46,563 nucleotides of DNA, from the NCBI GenBank assembly GCA_030247575.1, contig JAOTRV010000032.1:1-46563 (forward strand), written 5' to 3'. Positions 36,305 through 43,505 of the stretch are shown here, piece by piece. Every line of letters starts with the position of its first letter. The stretch's first letter is position 1. Origin of the DNA: Sulfuritalea sp. Lineage in GTDB: Bacteria; Pseudomonadota; Gammaproteobacteria; Burkholderiales; Rhodocyclaceae. A program made the position numbers and the translations under genes. A model generated the notes under the pieces. The model did no database searches. It worked only from the letters and a program-made list of their open reading frames with translations, and had not been told where the DNA came from.

Positions 36305-36850
36305 CTATGTCTCGCCGATCACCACGCGACTGTCGCCTTCCAGCCGGTACTCGGGAATGACCAGGTTGGCCGGCGCCGGGCCCATGCGGAACACCCGCCC
36401 GGCCAGATCGAACTTCGAGGTGTGGCAGGGGCACAGAAACTCGCCGCGCCCACCGGCTCCGCTGCGCAGCGCCGGCGGGCAGCCCTGGTGCGTGCATTGG
36501 CCGATGGCGACAAACAAATCCGGGCGCAGCGAACGATGCGCGTTGCGGCAGGCCGCCGGTTGCAGCGAATGCTCGGACGCGGGATCGGTCAGCTCGCTCT
36601 CGTAGCCGGCCAGCCCCGCAATGTCGTCGGCACTGCGACGCAGCAGCCACACCGAGCGGCCGCTCCACTCCACCGTGCGCAACTTGCCCGGCGGCAGGTC
36701 GCCGAAATCGACCGGCAGCGGATGCCCCGCCGGCGGCTGCGGCTGCGTCACCACATAGCGCGCCACGCCCAGCCCCGCCCCCAGCGCGCAGAGGCCGCCC
36801 ACCACGTACAGGCGGCGGCGGTCGATACCGGCAAATGGATATTTGCTCAT
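36305..36850 (-). CDS. petA: Rieske iron-sulfur protein, bc1 (PetA) type
   Basis: A 181-residue Rieske protein. It starts MSKYPFAGIDRRRLYVVGGL with a twin-Arg-like and hydrophobic anchor. The 2Fe-2S ligands are in GQCTHQGCPP and LCPCHTSKFDLAGRVF, followed by the bc1-type tail MGPAPANLVIPEYRLEGDS. These features match ubiquinol-cytochrome c reductase subunits. No cytochrome b or c1 gene is adjacent, which is unusual since petABC normally form an operon. It could be a second, orphan copy. Confidence 0.85.
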   Translation of the reverse strand: MSKYPFAGIDRRRLYVVGGLCALGAGLGVARYVVTQPQPPAGHPLPVDFGDLPPGKLRTVEWSGRSVWLLRRSADDIAGLAGYESELTDPASEHSLQPAACRNAHRSLRPDLFVAIGQCTHQGCPPALRSGAGGRGEFLCPCHTSKFDLAGRVFRMGPAPANLVIPEYRLEGDSRVVIGET

Positions 36851-37345
36851 GGAGCGCGACTCGAAGACATGGACTGGCGAACAGGATACCGCGTTCGGCA
36901 AGGCGCTTCATGCGGCTATGTCGTTTGGCATATTGCCCTCAGCGCGATTAAGGTCTATCCTCGCAAAATTCGTTCGGAATACCCGCCGCCGCGCAGGAGG
37001 TAAGCCGTGCCAGCCAACGCCGCCGCACCTCGCCATTCCGCATTCGCCTCAGACAGTGTCGCCACCTCATGCGGGCTCTCTCTCCTGAAGGCAACCCATC
37101 GCAGCTGCCGCCGTGAAGAAAGGCGAGACCAAGCCGTTGCCATAACCAAAGGCGGCAATTCGTGGCTTGACCCTCGATCATCGAGCTGCATCGGAAAATG
37201 TCGAGATATGGCGGGAGCGACATATCCATATTTGGACGTGCATTCCCACATCTGGATAGAAGCCCATGGATATTGAAGTTTTGCATCAAGCCCATTTCAC
37301 CTCGGCGGCGTAGCAACATCGCACCGCTAAAGTTGGAGGGTCGTA
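36851..37345. other. Non-coding stretch, boundary of the accessory region
   Basis: These 495 bases hold no convincing gene on either strand. Short frames are scrambled and lack ribosome-binding sites. GC content falls across it, marking entry into the AT-richer accessory region. It ends at the first CTGACTC-type motif. Confidence 0.5.
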
Positions 37346-37355
37346 CTGACTCTTG
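37346..37355 (+). repeat. CTGACTCTTG boundary motif before the secreted protein gene
   Basis: CTGACTCTTG lies 27 bases before the start at 37383 and is the first in a series of similar motifs ahead of successive plus-strand genes. Confidence 0.4.
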
Positions 37356-37382
37356 TTTTTCTTATCTTATGGAGGAGGGAAG

Positions 37383-37943
37383 ATGGAACATCAGAACCGG
37401 CGCAATTGCACCTTACGTTTGGCTACGTTCAGCTTACCGGCAATTCTAGTTTCTGTCGGAGTTCTGATCGCACCACAGTCATTTGCACAAACCCAGGCGG
37501 AACGTGATCGGGCTGCACTTCGGCAGTTTCCTGAGGTCAAAAAACTGGTCAAGGACGTGGCTCCGGTAGTAGACCGGGTGGCACGCAACCATGCTGAATC
37601 TAGCGCCTCCAAGGCCACCGAAAATCGCTCGACAGTCACAAGCAGGGACAGGCCAGCTAGCAGCCCAATTGCTTCTCCCGCACATGACAGGGGTGCGATT
37701 GACGTAACTACGCGTAACATGTCGAAAGATGCTGCCAAAGTCAGCAAGGAAGTAGGCCCTGGGTATACGACAATCCACGAGAAACCTCAAGGCAAGCACG
37801 ATTCGCATGTCGTGTATTCCGAAGGTAACAAGGTAAAAGAGAGCACCAAAACCGCTCGCGCCACGGGCGAGCATATCCATGTCCAACCGGAATTCAACAA
37901 GCGACTCCATGAGGCGGCTTCTGAACCTCGGAAATCACGCTGA
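37383..37943 (+). CDS. Secreted hypothetical protein, 186 aa
   Basis: A 186-residue exported protein with an N-terminal signal sequence (hydrophobic stretch TFSLPAILVSVGVLIAPQSF, cleavage likely after SFA-Q). The middle is polar and low-complexity (Ser/Thr/Arg rich). The C-terminal 80 residues look folded and His-containing: VGPGYTTIHEKPQGKHDSHV, YSEGNKVKES and ATGEHIHVQPEFNKRL. The start has GGAGGAGGG seven bases upstream. The family is not recognised; the C-terminal domain could be enzymatic or toxin-like but nothing proves this. Codon use is AT-richer than the core genes. Confidence 0.6.
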   Translation: MEHQNRRNCTLRLATFSLPAILVSVGVLIAPQSFAQTQAERDRAALRQFPEVKKLVKDVAPVVDRVARNHAESSASKATENRSTVTSRDRPASSPIASPAHDRGAIDVTTRNMSKDAAKVSKEVGPGYTTIHEKPQGKHDSHVVYSEGNKVKESTKTARATGEHIHVQPEFNKRLHEAASEPRKSR

Positions 37944-37945
37944 CT

Positions 37946-38069
37946 AAAGAGGGGCCAGAAAGCCAGTCTACCTCAGCATGGAATTGATTCTACGCGCGCG
38001 TGAATTGCCGTCCCACCAGCGCCGACTTTCTGGAAACTTGTCAGGTGGCGAAAATCAATCTGACCCTTT
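37946..38069 (+). repeat. Spacer element with GGGGCCAG and CTGACCC ends (copy F)
   Basis: The 124-base spacer has AAAGAGGGGCCAG at the left, TTGATTCTACG then the core AATTGCCGTCCCACCAGCG / CCGACTTT (38003-38029) in the middle, and GGCGAAAATCAATCTGACCC at the right. The same order of parts recurs at 40142-40423 and 41354-41468. Confidence 0.65.
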
Positions 38070-38155
38070 ATCGCTCTCAAATTTACCGTTAGAAGTCCTC
38101 GACCACCTGCACCAGCGAAATGCAGGTCAACATCGACTTACCTATGGGGGATCAA

Positions 38156-38623
38156 ATGCCATTAATTGAACATACCACTGAGAGTAGTTCCTCGGACGAC
38201 CGGGGCCTCGAGCAGGCCATTGTGCGTATTAGTGGAGATATGGTTGATGCCACTGACCAAGATGGTCGCGCCGGCTTCTTATTAAGAGTTGAGGCGCACT
38301 GCTATACAGAAGGCCCTGACTATAGACTGTCCAAGTTTGACGAAGCCATCGAATGGTTCATATCTGAATCGGAGGGTGGAGATATCGTCTTTGAAATCGC
38401 TGACAGATTGGCAGACCCACTCACTCGTTTCGGTATGTGTGTTGGCCCACACCTCTGCAAACAAGTCTACGATGCTGCAGTTGTTGCGTACCGCGAGACG
38501 ATAAACAAAGAAAATAAGTGGTATGCGTTCGGAAACTCACTGAAGCAACAGCTACCTGAAGTCGGTACTAGCATTGCGTGGCGCCTCTTGAAGTGCTCCC
38601 GCAAGCTCATTCCATTGCTGTAA
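38156..38623 (+). CDS. Hypothetical protein, 155 aa
   Basis: A 155-residue soluble protein beginning MPLIEHTTESSSSDDRGLEQ. The ATG at 38156 has GGGGGA six bases upstream and is preferred over ATGs at 38120 and 38144 that fall in non-conserved spacer. The chain is acidic in the first half (FDEAIEWFISESEGGDIVFE) and more basic at the end (LLKCSRKLIPLL). No signal peptide, membrane segment or known motif is seen. It lies between two repeat-bearing spacers and upstream of the kinase. Confidence 0.5.
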   Translation: MPLIEHTTESSSSDDRGLEQAIVRISGDMVDATDQDGRAGFLLRVEAHCYTEGPDYRLSKFDEAIEWFISESEGGDIVFEIADRLADPLTRFGMCVGPHLCKQVYDAAVVAYRETINKENKWYAFGNSLKQQLPEVGTSIAWRLLKCSRKLIPLL

Positions 38624-38675
38624 TTTTGCCTGGCGATCTGAGGCAATTGTGTAGTGGTCGCACGTAAGTAAACTT

Positions 38676-38766
38676 CTGACCCCACGTTCGAGGCGACCTG
38701 CGCGCTAAGCAGCGTAGCCCCCCCGATTTCACGTTGGTCCAGCTATAGAGGTCAAGCTGACCCTTT
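38676..38766 (+). repeat. Spacer with two CTGACCC motifs before the kinase gene
   Basis: CTGACCCCAC at 38676-38685 and CTGACCCTTT at 38757-38766 bound a GC-rich stretch. The second lies 33 bases before the kinase start. This copy has no clear core, so it may be a degenerate element. Confidence 0.45.
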
Positions 38767-38799
38767 TTTTCGGTTGAACATTAGTTTTCAGGAAATGAC

Positions 38800-40098
38800 A
38801 TGCACTTCATTCGCCGCATCAACAACGGTGGCTTCGGAGTAGTCGACGAAGTTGAACTCTCGGATGGATCGAGGCTAGCACGGAAGACCTATGCGCCTTC
38901 GCCCGCACTATTGGCGCTGGCGGATGAGCCGAAACTACGCTCTCGCTTCAAACGAGAAGCGCGCGTTCAGTCACAGCTGGATGGGCAGTTCTTTATTCCT
39001 ATCGTCAGCGCAGAACTCGACGTCAAAGACCCTTACTACCTGATGCCTTTGGCAGATCGGAATCTTGAGACAGAGATACTGACCTTACGAATGTCAGGCG
39101 ACGCCCCTCTCCAAGCACTTGCCGACATACTCAATTCGTTGGAGAACCTGCATGAACTAGGTTATGTACATCGTGACCTGAAGCCACAAAATGTTCTCCT
39201 GCATGACGGAGTTTGGAAGCTCGGCGACTTTGGACTGGTACTGCCACCCGCTGGCGAGACAACAAAGCTCACGTCCGTTCACTCTGCATGGGGAACGACA
39301 GCTTACTGTGCTCCTGAACAGTCACTCGAATTCGGAGCGGTTACGGCTGCTGCTGATATCTATGCGTTCGGCTGCATGCTCCATGATGCTTTCGTAGGCA
39401 CGCCGCGAATTCCCTATCAACGGCACGGGGGGCCAGGCACCATCGGCACGATCATCGAGAAGTGCACCGAGATCAAAGCTCAGGATCGCTTCCATTCAAT
39501 TTCAGCCTTGCGTAGCTCGCTCTTGCCTCTTCTCGCCAGTGGAGCCGCTACAGCCACATCGGCAACAGTGCCGTCCGGTTGGGTAAAGGTTGTTGGGGCC
39601 ATTTCATCATGGGACAGTCAACAATTTCGAGATTTCCTGCATTACATTGCCACAAACCGTAGGCCCGATCTCACGAATGTCCTTCTTGAGGTTGGCGAAG
39701 AGGAGCTTCGACACCTAAGCACAGTTGACCCAGACGTATGGACTAGATTCGCTGGCGAGTATTGCGAGTGGGTTGAGCGTTCAGGTTTCGACTTTGGAGT
39801 CTGCGATGTTGTGGTACGGCGACTGGAAACGTTGTTCGAACTTGGGAACGCCGAAGTAAGAGCGAAGGCCGCACTTGCCGCAGCCGGGCTTGGCCGGTCA
39901 CATAATCGCTGGTTTGTTATGGGGCGTGTATTGAAAATGTGTGGCCCTGAGCTAGACGATCTGCTGGCGCAGCGAATCGCCATTGAAATAACTGCCAGCG
40001 ACGCAAAGCACAACTTCCTTCGCTGTGCAGAGGCAATTCAGAAGGACATTGATGATTACCATCCGAAGATCGCTGATGTTCTGCGCGACTCAACTTAA
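38800..40098 (+). CDS. Hanks-type Ser/Thr protein kinase with C-terminal helical domain
   Basis: A 432-residue cytoplasmic kinase with all catalytic landmarks: glycine loop INNGGFGVV (7-15), Lys29, Glu53, catalytic Asp126 in YVHRDLKPQNVLL, Asp143 in DFG, and CAPEQ (170-174). No membrane segment or PASTA repeats follow. Residues about 265-432 form a helical domain of unknown family (SSWDSQQFRDFLHYIATNRR, LGNAEVRAKAALAAAGLGRS). Such soluble kinases occur in phage-defence islands as well as in regulation. Its downstream neighbours, an unknown 291-residue protein and a two-TM protein, may be substrates or effectors; that is inference. Confidence 0.85.
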   Translation: MHFIRRINNGGFGVVDEVELSDGSRLARKTYAPSPALLALADEPKLRSRFKREARVQSQLDGQFFIPIVSAELDVKDPYYLMPLADRNLETEILTLRMSGDAPLQALADILNSLENLHELGYVHRDLKPQNVLLHDGVWKLGDFGLVLPPAGETTKLTSVHSAWGTTAYCAPEQSLEFGAVTAAADIYAFGCMLHDAFVGTPRIPYQRHGGPGTIGTIIEKCTEIKAQDRFHSISALRSSLLPLLASGAATATSATVPSGWVKVVGAISSWDSQQFRDFLHYIATNRRPDLTNVLLEVGEEELRHLSTVDPDVWTRFAGEYCEWVERSGFDFGVCDVVVRRLETLFELGNAEVRAKAALAAAGLGRSHNRWFVMGRVLKMCGPELDDLLAQRIAIEITASDAKHNFLRCAEAIQKDIDDYHPKIADVLRDST

Positions 40099-40141
40099 AC
40101 TAGCTACTCGATTCTAGGAAATCTGCGCGACAAATAGCCAC

Positions 40142-40423
40142 AGAGGTCTGCACGCAAGAGGGCTACGGCCACGCGGATCGCCGTCTCGCCACCGCCGACT
40201 CTTCAGGGGGGCAGCATGCATAGACAATGTTTCGCAGGCATGGCAGCGCTCATTCTGTTCTGCTCTGCCAAATCACTTCGGCCTTCGCCCAGTCCGCGCC
40301 GGATAGCCTGTTGCGCAGCGCGACCATTGAGGAGTGCGATGGGGGTCAGAGTTATCTGACTTATTGAGGAGAGAGTTCAGATATGCGCGTAGGCGAAAAG
40401 CGAAATGACTCCGACCCCTTTGA
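40142..40423 (+). repeat. Spacer element with internal gene remnant (copy G)
   Basis: The left end is AGAGGTCTGCA, followed by CTACGGCCACGCGGATCGCC and the core variant TCTCGCCACCGCCGACTCTT (40184-40203). The right end is GGCGAAAAGCGAAATGACTC then CGACCCCTTT (to about 40421). A GGGGGTCAGAG motif at 40341-40351 lies inside. Between core and right end sits a broken secreted-protein start. Confidence 0.5.
40216..40340 (+). pseudogene. Remnant of a secreted protein gene (frameshifted)
   Basis: An ATG at 40216 after GGGGGGCAGC begins a signal-peptide-like MHRQCFAGMAALILFCSA. After a frame change near 40262-40278 the typical end SAFAQSAPDSLLRSATIEEC follows, then the frame runs into the GGGGGTCAGAG repeat and stops. 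It looks like the 5' end of an exported-protein gene cut off by repeat sequence. The mature part is missing and the family is unknown. Confidence 0.45.
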
Positions 40424-40476
40424 GTTGATATGGAAGTTTCTGATGACGTCTGCGTTAGAGCTAAGGAGAATTGCAT

Positions 40477-41352
40477 ATGCCAACCCTTGACGGACTCGAG
40501 TTCTACGTTGACGGCGGCGCATTCGCAGAAGGCCGCTACGATCTTCGCTCTGTCGAAAGATTGCTATCTGACTATCGGCGGCTAGTCGATCAAACTCTAC
40601 CCTTGGCTCTCGGTCAAAAGACACTGACGCGCCGGATTCGCAATGAGGTCGGCTATGAGATTTCCTTCAAGCAGGGATCATGGATCACACTGCTGGAATT
40701 CGCTATTGAACACAAAGAGCTACTGGCAGCTGCGTCGGCTGCAGACGGCGGAACACATTTCTTGGCCGACTACATTTCTAAGCTAATTCATGCCGTCCTT
40801 GAGTTACGCCGTATGTTCGAGGAACGACATTCCCAAGGAGAAAAGCCTCGAATCCAGCTGGCATCCAACAACTCTGTTTCTGTCCCAATTCACTTGGAAA
40901 ACGTGCGCACGAATGGGGGAAACATTATCGTCTCGCCAGTAGTAGTGATTGCAGCCGAAGCGACACGCGCAACGCTGGACAGCATTATCAGAGCTGTTGA
41001 CGGTACACGGATCAGGAATGTCTCGGTACGTTCCCGAAAGACCAAAAGCACCATTACGAAGGAAGACCTACGAATTACGGGAACCCTCAAGGAGGAGTTG
41101 CCGAACACATTAGAAGTCGTTGGACGGCTTAACGTAGTTGCCTATGATTCCCATCGAGGGCAACTGCTTACGGAAAATGGACGATTCCCAGTAACGTGGG
41201 ATGAGCGTATCCGCCGAGACATTCACGACTTCGCTGACACGGACGGAATCGCCTTTGTTGTAAAGCCAGTCGTCGACCATAGGCGGTTTAAAGAAGATCC
41301 TGTCGGTCTACACATTCTGTCGTGCAGACAGCTACAAGGCCGACTCTTGTAA
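40477..41352 (+). CDS. Hypothetical protein, 291 aa
   Basis: A 291-residue soluble protein beginning MPTLDGLEFYVDGGAFAEGR. The ATG at 40477 has AAGGAG eight bases upstream. The N-terminal half looks helical (KELLAAASAADGG, FLADYISKLIHAVLELRRMF). The C-terminal half looks beta-rich: SRKTKSTITKEDLRITGTLK and TLEVVGRLNVVAYDSHRGQL. No signal peptide or membrane segment. The family is not recognised. It lies downstream of the kinase and upstream of the two-TM protein on the same strand, which makes a functional link possible but unproven. Confidence 0.6.
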   Translation: MPTLDGLEFYVDGGAFAEGRYDLRSVERLLSDYRRLVDQTLPLALGQKTLTRRIRNEVGYEISFKQGSWITLLEFAIEHKELLAAASAADGGTHFLADYISKLIHAVLELRRMFEERHSQGEKPRIQLASNNSVSVPIHLENVRTNGGNIIVSPVVVIAAEATRATLDSIIRAVDGTRIRNVSVRSRKTKSTITKEDLRITGTLKEELPNTLEVVGRLNVVAYDSHRGQLLTENGRFPVTWDERIRRDIHDFADTDGIAFVVKPVVDHRRFKEDPVGLHILSCRQLQGRLL

Positions 41353-41353
41353 A

Positions 41354-41468
41354 ACTATAGGGGCCAGCATGGGCTTGACTTCTACGACCACGAGGGTTGC
41401 CGCCGCGCTAGTGCTGGCTTCCGAAAGCTGGCTTCGGCCGCACAAGCGAATTCGAAGCTGACTCTTTT
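41354..41468 (+). repeat. Spacer element, diverged copy (copy M)
   Basis: TAGGGGCCAGCA at the left, TTGACTTCTACGACCACG, then a diverged core GTTGCCGCCGCGCTAGTGCT / GGCTTCC (41396-41422) and GAAGCTGACTCTTTT at the right. Against the core nearly all differences are transitions, as in a decayed repeat. It ends 20 bases before the next gene. Confidence 0.5.
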
Positions 41469-41488
41469 CACCCACGAGGAGGAGTGGC

Positions 41489-41953
41489 ATGCGTGATCTA
41501 TTTGGGAAAATGGGGCCCGACCTTGCGCCAATCCGTGAAGGATGGGATGGCGGTTCATCCTCGATATCAGACCAGCGATCGGATGAGGAAATTGTCAAAG
41601 AGCATCTCAGCGATTTGGCGAAATGGGCTCTCGACAACAACCGTGATGCGAGAAATGACGCCATACGTTATTGGTTGTTTAAGTTCCCCGCAATCGTGTG
41701 TGCGGCCAGTACAGCTGCTCTCGAATCCTTTGGCTATGGGTCTGCCGTATCGATTTTTGGAGTAATAGCAACAATCTGCATAGCGATCGACGCTGCTTTT
41801 CCCGGGGGCTTGCTTCACAATACTCATCGTCAGGCGGCGAACGAGATTTCGCTGTTGCGCGACAAGGTCAAAATCGAGTGGGACTCAACAGTCATTCAAT
41901 ATCGGGATGTAAAGGTTCCGGAGCGCATCGCAGCCGTACAAGCAATTCTGTAG
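41489..41953 (+). CDS. Two-TM SLATT-like protein, possibly cut short by an in-frame TAG
   Basis: A 154-residue protein with an N-terminal helical region, two adjacent membrane segments (about residues 62-79 and 84-104) and a C-terminal helix NTHRQAANEISLLRDKVKIE. This layout resembles SLATT-type two-TM effectors of defence and nucleotide-signalling systems; the match is by architecture only. The start has GAGGAGGAG. After the TAG at 41951-41953 the same frame continues for 25 sense codons (NMQEEKSRINAYITAAEGSL then GKKAP) to a TAA at 42029-42031. The continuation extends the helix naturally, so the TAG is probably a recent nonsense change or is read through. Confidence 0.6.
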   Translation: MRDLFGKMGPDLAPIREGWDGGSSSISDQRSDEEIVKEHLSDLAKWALDNNRDARNDAIRYWLFKFPAIVCAASTAALESFGYGSAVSIFGVIATICIAIDAAFPGGLLHNTHRQAANEISLLRDKVKIEWDSTVIQYRDVKVPERIAAVQAIL

Positions 41954-42039
41954 AATATGCAAGAAGAGAAGAGTCGAATCAATGCGTATATCACGGCAGC
42001 CGAAGGTAGCCTTGGGAAGAAGGCACCTTAAAGTTCAAA

Positions 42040-42101
42040 GGGTCAAAATGGGATTGGTTTCGACCACCGCGCGAATCACCGTCCCGCCAGCGCCGACTCT
42101 T
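42040..42101 (+). repeat. Spacer element left half with core (copy H)
   Basis: GGGTCAAAATGGGATTGG, TTTCGACCACCGCGCGAATC and the core ACCGTCCCGCCAGCG / CCGACTCTT follow in order. It precedes the M23-like lipoprotein gene and merges into the 86-base direct repeat. Confidence 0.55.
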
Positions 42102-42163
42102 GGGCAACGCAGCCCGCGCCGCAGCCTCACATACAATGCCAGAACGGCGATCCCGGCGCCATC
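42078..42163 (+). repeat. Direct repeat, left copy, flanking the M23 gene
   Basis: This 86-base segment matches 42807-42892 without gaps and with eight mismatches, seven of them transitions. It combines the dispersed core with the 3' end of a lipoprotein gene. Confidence 0.8.
42127..42163 (-). pseudogene. 3' remnant of a second copy of the downstream lipoprotein gene
   Basis: On the minus strand it encodes MAPGSPFWHCM and a stop, identical at protein level to the end of the lipoprotein at 42856-43359. The DNA differs only at synonymous sites (GGA/GGC, CAT/CAC, TGT/TGC) and in the stop codon (TGA/TAA). The rest of the gene is gone, replaced upstream by the M23 gene. Confidence 0.6.
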
Positions 42164-42191
42164 ACAGGCGATAGCGCAGGCGATAGGGGTC

Positions 42192-42764
42192 GTGCGCGGA
42201 TGGGCGTGCGCGTGCTTGCTGGTGCTGCTTGCGGGTTGCGCGCAGACGAACTCGCCAGTGGCCTCCACCTACGAATCGAGCGGTGGCTGTTGCGGCCCGT
42301 TTCCGGACTGGCTGGTGCCGCATTCCGGCGTCGATTTCACGGGGCCTTTCGGCGCGGACGTTATCGCGCCTGCCGACGGAACGGTCGTCACCCATGTCGG
42401 CGCCAATCCGGAAACGTGCGGAAACACCGTAGCCATTCACCATGCGCCATTCGACCGGTACACCGTCTATTGCCATTTTCAGGACGTCGTCGTGAGCCCC
42501 GGGCAGACCGTCAGGCGTGGCCAGAAAATCGGCACCCTGGGCGACAGCGGCGTGGCGGGAGGCTGCAGACGGATCGGCCGGGCCTGCGCGATCGTCCACA
42601 TGGAACTCACGACCGTACCGTACGGCCACCCCAGAGCCAGGGAGGGAGAGACGTTCGATATCCTGCGGCATTCGGGTGGATGCTTCGATCCGCAGAAAAT
42701 CTATCCAATCGCTCAACTGGTTCTTACCCATCCCGTGCGCTGCCAGGACGAATCGCCGAAATAG
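42192..42764 (+). CDS. M23-family peptidase-like lipoprotein with altered active site
   Basis: A 190-residue protein with a lipoprotein signal (GTG start at 42192, RGWACACLLVLLAGC, lipidated Cys16) and a LytM/M23 fold. The first zinc motif is intact in PHSGVDFTGPFGADVIAPAD, and VYCHFQDVVVSPGQTVRRGQ is typical. The usual His-x-His motif reads CAIVHMEL, so its first, catalytic His is Ile while the zinc-binding His remains. This suggests a non-catalytic scaffold like EnvC/NlpD, or an unusual enzyme. Extra cysteines may form disulfides in the envelope. The gene is flanked by 86-base direct repeats. Confidence 0.75.
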   Translation: MRGWACACLLVLLAGCAQTNSPVASTYESSGGCCGPFPDWLVPHSGVDFTGPFGADVIAPADGTVVTHVGANPETCGNTVAIHHAPFDRYTVYCHFQDVVVSPGQTVRRGQKIGTLGDSGVAGGCRRIGRACAIVHMELTTVPYGHPRAREGETFDILRHSGGCFDPQKIYPIAQLVLTHPVRCQDESPK

Positions 42765-42806
42765 TCCAATCGGGTCGGCATCGATCGTGTTCCCTGGGCG
42801 ACCGGC

Positions 42807-42892
42807 ACCGTCCCGCCAGCGCCGACTTTTAAGCAACGCGGCCCGCGCCGCAGCCTTACATGCAGTGCCAGAACGGCGAGCCCGGCGCCATC
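42807..42892 (+). repeat. Direct repeat, right copy (includes core copy I)
   Basis: Partner of 42078-42163. It begins ACCGTCCCGCCAGCGCCGAC, includes the core repeat, and its second half is the 3' end of the minus-strand lipoprotein gene. Confidence 0.8.
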
Positions 42893-43359
42893 GGGAAGCA
42901 GTGGCCGAAGGGATGCGGGCCGGGGAACCACACGGGGCTCATCATCTGGCTGCGGCAGACGCGGACTTCATGCTCGATCCGGTCGCGACAGGCCTGCTCG
43001 CGCTTATTGGCGTCGGCGGCCATGCCGTCGAAGATGACGCTGCGTTCGGCGGCGACCATGTGGTCGAGGACGGCGAGCGGCACGCCCTGCTTTGCCAGCT
43101 CGATGATCTGGGTTGCCGACAGGCGGTAGCGCGAACCCGACGTTGTGATGCGGCCGATGAGTTCTTCGGCGGGGATGCCCAGGTTCGACAGCGCCACGAT
43201 CTGCTCCAGCGGCATGGCCGCGACCGGCTGCGGTAGCCTGGCTTCGAGCTGCTCGGCGCTGATGCGCTCGATCTTCGGCGGTTCGGCCGGCACGCCGGCG
43301 CAGCCCTGCAGGATCAGGGCCAGGGCGGGGGCCAGGCAGAGAAGGTGGAGATAACTCAT
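42856..43359 (-). CDS. Lipoprotein of unknown function, 167 aa
   Basis: A 167-residue protein with a lipoprotein signal (MSYLHLLCLAPALALILQGC, lipidated Cys20). It then contains EQIVALSNLGIPAEELIGRI and LSATQIIELAKQGVPLAVLD, two similar helical segments suggestive of a small repeated domain. The C-terminal third is Cys-, His-, Pro- and Trp-rich (PVWFPGPHPFGHCFPMAPGS). The family is not identified. The M59-equivalent start is chosen for the signal peptide; the ribosome-binding site is weak. A remnant of a second copy lies at 42127-42163. Confidence 0.65.
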   Translation of the reverse strand: MSYLHLLCLAPALALILQGCAGVPAEPPKIERISAEQLEARLPQPVAAMPLEQIVALSNLGIPAEELIGRITTSGSRYRLSATQIIELAKQGVPLAVLDHMVAAERSVIFDGMAADANKREQACRDRIEHEVRVCRSQMMSPVWFPGPHPFGHCFPMAPGSPFWHCM

Positions 43360-43505
43360 CGCGGTTTCACGGGTCGGAAGCGGGTGAACACATTGCCAAT
43401 GATAGGCGACGCCGGTGCCCTGCGAAAGGCCGTGCAACGCGGAAAACCCGGTAGCCCCCTCTGAAAACAACCTTGCAATTACGGTAACGATACTCCATAA
43501 TTGCA

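Noticed and set aside
36851-37345. Short open frames between the Rieske gene and the secreted protein gene
   Set aside because: They overlap in several frames, lack ribosome-binding sites and show no coding-like composition.
37346-42200. Integron cassette array
   Set aside because: GTTAGA-like bases occur at 38090 and 40453, but no paired inverse core sites, no attC-like hairpins of the right size and no integrase were found. The shared spacer sequence is a different repeat.
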